From positions 42,247 through 106,246 of the forward strand of contig JAQNDB010000251.1 of assembly GCA_029204045.2 (NCBI GenBank): a stretch of 64,000 nucleotides of DNA, given 5' to 3'. Under the pieces are notes generated by a model. The model saw only the letters and a program-made list of their open reading frames with translations, was not told the DNA's origin and searched no databases. Source of the stretch: Tillandsia leiboldiana (lineage: Eukaryota > Streptophyta > Magnoliopsida > Poales > Bromeliaceae). Shown piece by piece: positions 57,241-64,000 of the stretch. Both the position numbers and the translations under genes were made by a program. Every line of letters begins with the position of its first letter. The first letter of the stretch is position 1.

Positions 57241-58746
57241 CGACTCCAGATTGAGGTTGTATCCCCTGGGGTCTCTGCTAGGCTGATGTCTATGGTCTTG
57301 CAGCCCACTCTGTTGGATAGGATTAGGGAGACGCAGAGTGAGGACCCCCACTTGGAGAGGATTAGATCACAGATTCAGGCAGATCTTATAGGGGATTTTA
57401 CAGTGGATAGCTCGGGAGTACTGCGGTACAGGGACCGAGTGTGTGTGCCTTCGGATTCAGAGATCAGAGACCAGATTTTGGGAGAGGCCCATTATACACC
57501 TTATACCATTCATCCTGGTGGTACTAAGATGTATAAGGACCTCAAGGCACATTTTTGGTGGTCCGGAATGAAGCGGGACGTTGGAAGATTTGTGGCTCAC
57601 TGTTTAACCTGCCAGCAAGTGAAAGCAGAGCACCGGGTTCCTGCTGGCAAGTTACAAAGTCTTCCAATTCCCGAGTGGAAATGGGACCACATCACCATGG
57701 ACTTTGTTACAGGGCTACCGAGAGCGCAGAGTGGAGCCGACGCGATTTGGGTTATTGTTGATAGACTCACCAAGTCTGCACATTTCTTGCCTGTTCAGAT
57801 GACTTGGGCATTGGAGCGTCTGGCACAGTTGTATTTGGACGAGATAGTGAGGCTACACGGGATACCTGCATCGATTGTTTCAGATCGGGATCCGAGGTTT
57901 GTGTCACGATTCTGGGGGAGTTTACAGTCAGCTTTGGGGACCCAGCTCAGATTCAGCACTGCATTTCCACCCACAGACTGATGGCCAGTCTGAACGCACT
58001 ATACAGACCCTCGAGGATATGCTGAGAGCGTGCGTTATGGATTTTGGAGGGGGGTGGTACCGACACTTATCTTTGGTTGAGTTTGCGTACAACAACAGCT
58101 ATCAGGCGAGCATCCAGATGGCTCCGTTTGAGGCGTTGTATGGACGCAAGTGTCGGTCACCCTTGTATTGGAGTGACGTGGGTGAGAGGAGGACTTTGGG
58201 ACCAGATCTTCTTTTGGAGGCTGAGGAGAAAGTCAGAGTTGTTCGTCGACACCTTGAGGTAGCCCAGAGTCGTCAGAGGAGTTATGCAGATACTCGACGG
58301 CGAGACCTGGAGTTTCAGATTGGTGACCATGTATTCTTAAAGGTCTCGCCTTCGAAAGGGGTCCGGAGATTTGGAGTGCGTGGGAAGCTTAGTCCCCGTT
58401 TTGTTGGACCCTTTGAGGTACTTGAGAGGGTAGGCCCTGTGGCTTATAGAGTGCTCTTCCTCCACGTTTGGCCGGTGTACACGATGTTTTCATGTCTCAG
58501 CCCTGAGGAGATATGTCTTTGATCCGTCGCATGTGGTTGACTTCACTCCCTTGGAGATCGGTGAGGACCTGGTTTACGAGGAGCGGCCGTTGCGGATTCT
58601 CGCTCGTGAGGTGAGGGAATTGCGCAACCGGACCATTCCGTATGTGAAGATCTTATGGAGCAATCATGAAGAGCGAGGAGGCTACTTGGGAGCTAGAGAC
58701 AGAGATGAGATCTGCATACCCTTTTCTGTTCGAGACTACTGGTTGA
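57241..58746 (+). pseudogene. int: Integrase with chromodomain-type C-terminus, frameshifted
   Basis: HHCC zinc domain (about 57,490-57,615, ending CLTCQQVK). The DDE catalytic triad has Asp at 57,700 (ITMDF), Asp at 57,883 (VSDRDP) and Glu at 57,992 (QSERT). Spacing Asp-35-Glu is correct once the one-base insertion near 57,970 is allowed for. The GPF-type module follows (FVGPFEVLERVGPVAYR). Two single-base deletions lie near 58,456 and 58,482 and one insertion near 58,676. The tail RNRTIPYVKILWSNH followed by EATWELE...YPFLF is the degenerate chromodomain typical of Tekay/Del elements. The stop in that frame is at 58,744-58,746. Confidence 0.88.
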
Positions 58747-58769
58747 GGTACGCCTGTTCTACCTTACTT

Positions 58770-58806
58770 TGTTTCGAGGACGAAACATCCTTTTAGTGGG
58801 GGAGGA
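58770..58806 (+). other. Pre-PPT palindrome and polypurine tract
   Basis: GTTTCGAGGACGAAAC (6 bp stem, AGGA loop, 58,770-58,785), then AGTGGGGGAGGA (58,795-58,806) directly before the 3' LTR. Confidence 0.85.
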
Positions 58807-61800
58807 TGTAGTGGCCCTGGTTCCCATGCAGCGTTCTTCCGATGAATCCACTGTTGGAGCACCTAGTGTTGGTGTATCTGGCCCATGGTGCATCAACGGG
58901 ATGCCACACATAGACCCTGTGTGTGTTTATTTGCTGTGTTGGCTTTCGGCTTGGTTTGCCGAAATTTCGGAAAAGAATTAGGCCAAACAGAGGTCGGAAA
59001 TGGATTCAGCACGGAAAAAACGCTTGAAAACGGCTATTTGCTTGTTAAATTCTGAGTCCGGATGCCCAAAAACGGACTCCCGGAAGTTTATCGCGCATTT
59101 CGGTGCATGGGAACAGCCGTGGACCAGCCCCTGCCACGTGGCAGCTTCTGATTGGGCCGGCGCATACCGCTCGGTCCACAGAGCTTGGGCGCTGGTGCAT
59201 GGACCGGCGCCTGGACACGTGGCGGCTGCCCATTGGCGGGCTCACGCGACTCGGTCCACGGGGGGCGCGCGGTTGGTGCAGTGGACCGGGGCGGGCCACG
59301 TGGCTTCTTCTGGTTGGTCGGTCCATACGCACCAGGCGTATGCGACGCGGCACAAGTCCACGTGGCAGACGCCGGTTGGCGGGTCAACGCACGCACGACA
59401 GCGCTGGACCCGCGCCGGGCGCGGCGCACGATGGACCCGCCGGGCCACGTGTCGCCCAGCTGGTTGGCGGGCGCAGCGACCCGGGTGGGCCGCCGTGAAC
59501 CGCGGCCCGTGGTCGCTGCGTGGACTGCGATCACGTGGCGCGCCTTGATTGGTGGGCGCATGTGCGCCGGGCGCGGGGAGCGCGGGGCCGGACACGTGGC
59601 GGTCCATCGGGTGGCCCCCGCACGCTGTCCCCTGTTACGGGGGACACTTGTCTTCGGCACCCGGATCAATCCAGGGCAGCGCCACAGGTGTTGGGCCGGG
59701 CCCAACACTCGTAGGCGCCCGAATTGTCCGGGCGCCCGAATTGGCCCGACAAGGCCCATGACCTTCTTTTTCCGGGCTTGCTTCGGGTTGGTGAGGCCTT
59801 ATAAAAGGCCTCAAGGGGCCTCGTTTTGGAGCTTTTCCCGAAAGCTTTTCACTTGGAGCCCTTCACCAAATTTCTTCCTCTCCCTCTTGTGCATCTTTTG
59901 GCGAAGGATCAGAATTTTTGGAGGCGGCGACGACGGCGACTTCTGCATCGGGGTGCGGAGCGACGATTTACTGTTGGAGGCCCATTTTCGTCGCAGTTTA
60001 GTCTGGGAGGTCTACCGGGCTACCCCGACGTTCTTTTTGGACGATTTCTGCGGTGACGGTTTCGAAGAGGTAAATCTACTTTTTCCGTGTTGGACACTTT
60101 TTCTGGATCCGAGCTTTTCTTGGGGTTCTGGGTACATTTTTAACCCCCTTTGCGACTGTTGGTTGATTTGGACAGCACCTACTTGTCGGATTTTTATCTC
60201 CTCATCCGGACATCGGAATTCGACGTTTCAGGACTCTATCGACATCTACTCTTCGCGAGGATCGCCGTCATATTTTTATTGGAATTTTTGGGAGGAAGTG
60301 TTTCAGGTGAAAAATTTCGTGTGAATGGGACTGTTCATCACAGATTTTGGGATTTTGGAATTTGTGTGGATTAAGTGTAATTTTGGTGTATGTTTGTACC
60401 CAGGAGTTTGTGAGCACTTCTACCGTGTTGTTGGCTGGTGGGATTTGTGATTTGACAGTTGTGGGCTTTCTCAGCTGTACGATTCCGGACAAGTTAGCAC
60501 TTTCAGGTGGGTGACCTTGCTTCCAAGAACTCTGGGCTGTGTACTAATTCTATGTGTGTAGGATCATGCATGTTAGAAATTGGCAGTATTAGCATGTGTA
60601 ACACTGTATGTTGTATCTTGTATATCTGTTGCTGAATCTTTTGATTCCTACTCTATGTTAAGTAATGAAATCTTGGAATTTGACCTAGCACCCCTGTCAT
60701 ATTATCATGTTCAGCCAGTCTTAGTAGAAAACTCCAAATTGGGGCTAGGTTTTACTGCTCTAGACATTCCACATCACGATACTTCATTTCACTATGGACT
60801 TAGCTTTTCCTCGCCCGAGTTGTGGGCGGAGGTCGGGGTGGTTGTGGGCTGCATTTTGCACTCGTGTCTGGGGACCGAGTGGAGTTGATAGCAGTCTGTA
60901 GATTTGATTTCTTTGGGAGAGTGATAGTGATGGTAGATCTGGGTTCTTGGAAAATCTGTCAGAGAGACAGTGAGTTTCAGCTGTGTAGATTCCCAGCAGT
61001 GAGTGAGTCAGTGATTTGTTTGGTTAGTCGGTCTTATTGATCGAGGATTGGATCATAGCCTGCATGAGCCACAGTTTGAGCTTTACAGAGATACTTACAG
61101 TGATACTTATGGGTTACTTTGACTCGAGCGGGTCGCTCCCCTCGAGTGCCACTCCGGGAGTAGGCGAGACCGGGTTGTGTACCGGCGTGAGTTTGAGATG
61201 TTCTTTGGCGACTTGTTGTTGCATTGGTCCCTCTGGCTGTGCTTTCGTTGGCAGCCACGGACGCCCTACGTAAGTCCGCTCCTCCGGGACGTAACGGCTA
61301 GTAGTAGGTTGGCGCAGGTTTGACTGGACCCGTTGTGGCAGTCAGTTTTGATTGGGTGATCAGGGAGGAGAGTTAGTTGTGGCATTATGTTCTTTTCTGT
61401 TCCACTGTTGAGCATCTAGATAGAGGCATAGTAGCTGTAGAGTTACCTTTCCCAGATTTCCTTATAGCACTGCATATGTTACTTTTGCCTCTGGTAGACT
61501 TAGTGGGCAGGACCGTCGGGTGCTTGTTGGCGGCACCCACTGAGACCTACTGTGGGATGTAGTTCTCACACCCGTCGTGTGTTTTCTCTCCCAGGACTTC
61601 TGCTCCGGTTCCTGCAGCTCTTGTTGCTGATCCAGCTCCTTCTGACCGAGGTAAGGGCCGTCGCGAGATAGATCCCCCTCATGTCATCTTCAGTGTGTGA
61701 GTAGATGTACCCAGTACCATTTTGGTGTGTGTTATGTCGAGTGACTGTTGTAGTGAGGTTTTGAGTTGTACCTGTTCTTTCCTGCTTTTCTGAGAGACCT

Positions 61801-62002
61801 TGTATTCTGGTGAGATTGGTCTATATGCTTGTGAGTTGTAGTTTATTTTATGTATTTATTTCCAGCTTTTCTCTTTCAGCTCTGATATCTGCTAGTGTAG
61901 ATGTTTCCTTGCAGGTTAGTCGCTACGCCTATACGGGGCTTCCCGTATGTGCGGCGGATCTGTTGGCGAGCCGGGGCGCAGTATCGCCCCCGGGGCGTGA
62001 CA
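58807..62002 (+). repeat. 3' LTR of the Tekay element (3,196 bp)
   Basis: Same start and end as the 5' LTR. The G-box/CCAAT array runs from 59,135 (first CACGTG) to about 59,613 and is more eroded: the last G-box has become CACTTG, and the sixth keeps CACGTG with its ATTGG one base in register. It is 29 bp longer than the 5' LTR through many small indels. Confidence 0.95.
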
Positions 62003-62007
62003 GTCCA
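62003..62007. repeat. Target duplication GTCCA, right copy
   Basis: Matches 50,439-50,443. Confidence 0.95.
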
Positions 62008-62675
62008 GGCACCGGATCGTCCCCAAGCGAACCCGCTAATCGTCGCCACGCGACCACTACGCTCACTGAGCAAAACAACTAACTAGTCGCCAATTCACAC
62101 GACCCGAAAACTCTACATCTGGCCACACTGGGCACAGGCTAATGTGTCACCTAACAGCCCTCTCTGGCTAAACAATACTCGGCTCCAATGAAGCACCACA
62201 AACGTTTGGGCGTCCTACGCCCCATGCGATCATAAAGTCCAAGCGGTAAGCAAACTGCTTAAAACACGCGTAGACTTCCATACACCTATCCCAACTGTCT
62301 GGTTGAGGCACCACTAGAAACCGTTCACCACTCTGGTGTTAACACGCAACAACCTGCGGTGGCAAATCCTTGCCATTCCCTTATGACCTGACAATTCAGA
62401 CGTCACCATAAAACTCTAATCTTTCGGAGATCCTCGTATTCTTGAAGCCTTACTCTGGGCCTCACTAACTTTACATGCGGCAACTCAGCCCAATCGTCAC
62501 GCCCCACGGTTGACTACCGTCATTAGGGGCGAAATCACGCCGCACAGGCACGTAAAGATTCCTTGCCCTAACCCTTAGGGCACAGCAACTTGGCTCTCGC
62601 GACAGAGTGATCACATTTACCTGCGAGGTCGGTCACTCACTGGACACTACTAACATACTTTGCAGCAACCTAGGA
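62008..62675 (-). mobile_element. Interior of element E, right part (non-coding)
   Basis: Continuation of E after the Tekay insertion. No open frame. Hairpins continue: GGGCGT/ACGCCC 62,208; TAAGCA/TGCTTA 62,247; TGGCAA/TTGCCA 62,360; a two-tier stem CGCCCC+ACGGT 62,500-62,531; TGCCCTA/TAGGGCA 62,564. Ends where LTR K3 begins. E's 5' LTR is not seen. Confidence 0.55.
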
Positions 62676-62989
62676 TGTTGGGTCGTATATAATACGGATC
62701 TAAATAGGGGAAGACACACCTAGAGGGGGGTGAATAGGGGGTAAACGTATATAACACAATAAAAACACTCAAAAATCGTTGTGCGTTAAAAAACCCAATG
62801 CGGAAAATAAATAACACGCAAGATTTTACGTGGAAAACTCCATCACCGGAGGTAAAAAACCACGGGACCGATAACACGGCAGAAATCCACTAGAATTACA
62901 ACACGTACAAGGTGATTTACCGTACACACTTACGACTCAACCTTTTCCATACGCTCCTAGAGGATCTTCTCCGCTCGCTCCGACGCTTC

Positions 62990-63163
62990 TCGAATCCACG
63001 ATCTGCGCCCAACGCCGAATCCACGGCGTCCAACGTCGAATCCACGACGTCCGACCGAATCCACGGTCTTCACCCATAGCACCTTCGAATCCACGAACGT
63101 GCCTCGCTCCGAATCCACGAGAGCGATTGAACCTGAATCCACAAGGACACGCGAATCCACGCG
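62990..63163. repeat. Eight-hairpin AATCCA-loop array in K3
   Basis: Same eight stems as K2. Unit 7 has lost one T (CCTG/CAAGG), which weakens the stem; the others are intact. Confidence 0.75.
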
Positions 63164-63508
63164 CCGATTTTGGGGTAATCGTTGTTTTTGGGTGGTGATG
63201 ATCCGCCGAATACTTAGATCAAAGATAGATCGGAAATACCATCTAAGTATTCATTAGTTTGATTCAACTCAAGATGGAGTATGAAAACCTAGAATCAAAC
63301 TAATCAATATAGATGAAGAAACATAGAGTATTCTCTAATGATTTCCTTTCTTCTCTATATGTGGATTCTAGCCGTATAAGATGATACATGAAAATGACGG
63401 CTATGGGATTGACCCTAGAAAGAAAGACATAGGGTCTATTTATAGGTTAGAAACCCTAGGAAGGAGATAAGAATCAAAAACCTGCCATTTCTGGATTTTA
63501 CGGACGGC

Positions 63509-63788
63509 GATCCGGATCGTGATAACTGAGATCCGGATCGTCATAACGAACAGCCAATTCCAGAAAAACGAAGGTTCGGGATCCGGATCATGTGACTACG
63601 ATCGGATCGTTCATACAGTTCACCAAACATCAACGTTCGGGATCCGGATTGCGAAGCAAGATCCGGATCGTTCAAGGTAGATGTTAAACTCAACGTTCGG
63701 GATCCGGATCAAGAGACTACGATCCGGATTGCGACGATGTATGAACGAACCACCTTCGGGATCCGGATCGAACAGCCTGATCCGGATC
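63509..63788. repeat. GATCCGGATC palindrome array in K3 (5 units)
   Basis: Five paired-palindrome units, one more than K1 and K2. One palindrome has lost two bases (GATCGGATC context near 63,600). Confidence 0.8.
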
Positions 63789-64000
63789 CTGAACATGTCC
63801 CAAGTCCAGTTTTTGATTTTTATGCAATGAAAGATTCTTCCAAGTGTTTTCTACACTACAAGAAGTATTCGGATCACACAAATTCTTTAGTTAAACATAC
63901 CTGATCCTTTTGAATTCTTCTTTCTTGAGATTGAGTTAAATGACAACTTTCTTCACCTTCAATCTTCAGGAATTGAAAACTTTCGCGAAACTACGCCAAC

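Larger units (their letters stand above)
50444..62002 (+). mobile_element. Full-length Tekay/Del-type Ty3 chromovirus, coding frame broken
   Basis: 11,559 bp with LTRs of 3,167 and 3,196 bp, PBS, leader, gag, protease, RT, RNase H, integrase, chromodomain-type C-terminus and polypurine tract in canonical Ty3 order. The perfect target duplication GTCCA shows one clean insertion into E. The frame is broken by one in-frame stop (55,007) and about five single-base shifts (near 55,950, 57,970, 58,456, 58,482, 58,676), so this copy as read cannot make the full polyprotein. Assignment to Tekay/Del rests on long LTRs, the MPPRR gag start, the integrase tail and the EATWE...YPFLF C-terminal motif. Confidence 0.93.
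62676..64000 (-). mobile_element. K3: Ty1-like LTR, cut by the window end
   Basis: Starts TGTTGGGTCGTATATAA. The last bases match K2 about 17 bp before its end, so about 1.34 kb in full. More like K2 than K1 (shares the segment with TCTCTAATGATTTCC), but with many one-base indels. It could be a separate insertion into E or a remnant partner LTR of K. Confidence 0.85.

Noticed and set aside
62676..64000. K3 as the 5' LTR partner of K2
   Set aside because: Orientation fits, but E has no 5' LTR between them and K3 starts abruptly in E interior sequence. The right flank and target duplication are outside the window, so pairing cannot be shown.

Overview
The window reads as flowering-plant nuclear DNA in which nearly everything is retrotransposon inserted into retrotransposon. 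The clues are Ty3 and Ty1 LTR elements primed with the usual plant initiator-Met binding site (TGGTATCAGAGC), a TRIM element with the plant LTR motif GTCCCACATCGG, 3 to 4.4 kb LTRs, and AT-rich plant-type intergenic DNA. I cannot name the species. No rRNA, tRNA or CRISPR locus was seen. The only candidate host gene is a weak two-exon model at 38,524-39,199.

Left third (1-24,957). A Tekay/Del-like LTR, cut by the window edge, ends at 3,528 and sits inside the 3' LTR of element A. Element A (3,529 to about 12,477, minus strand) is a gag-only, TR-GAG-type Ty3 element with an intact 478-codon gag, no pol, and LTRs of about 4.2 kb. An AT-rich heptamer satellite follows. Element B (13,287-22,823, plus strand, target duplication AAAGG) is a close relative with 4.33 kb LTRs around only 884 bp of non-coding interior. 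AT-rich host DNA follows.

Middle (24,958-42,339). Element D is a solo LTR of the same A/B family (24,958-35,424, target duplication TATAT). It was later split by three insertions, each with a perfect target duplication: a Ty1-like solo LTR K1 (CAAAC), a complete 471 bp TRIM with identical LTRs (ACAAT), and another solo LTR C of the A/B family (CCGGC). Removing them gives a D LTR of 4,409 bp, matching C (4,424) and B (4,328). AT-rich tandem repeats and the candidate host gene follow.

Right third (42,340-64,000) is a nest about four levels deep. A Ty1/copia LTR is interrupted in its primer-binding site by a second Ty1-like element K (LTR K2 plus a truncated 3' ORF). K is interrupted by element E, with a 4.27 kb LTR and non-coding interior. 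E is interrupted by a full-length Tekay/Del chromovirus (50,444-62,002, target duplication GTCCA) with gag, protease, RT, RNase H, integrase and chromodomain-type C-terminus, broken by one stop and several frameshifts. A third K LTR (K3) runs off the right edge.

Working together: the Tekay-type element and the coding-poor A and B share LTR 3' termini, PBS spacing and leader blocks, so they look like an autonomous partner (of which this copy is a broken relative) and its passengers. The most unusual material is structural. The Tekay LTRs carry an eight-module array matching the ER-stress element CCAAT-N9-CCACG. The K LTRs carry eight consecutive hairpins with an invariant AATCCA loop and different but self-complementary stems. 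Element E is packed with short hairpins along its LTR and interior. A leader hairpin with a palindromic CTGCAG loop is shared by Tekay and B with a compensatory stem change.
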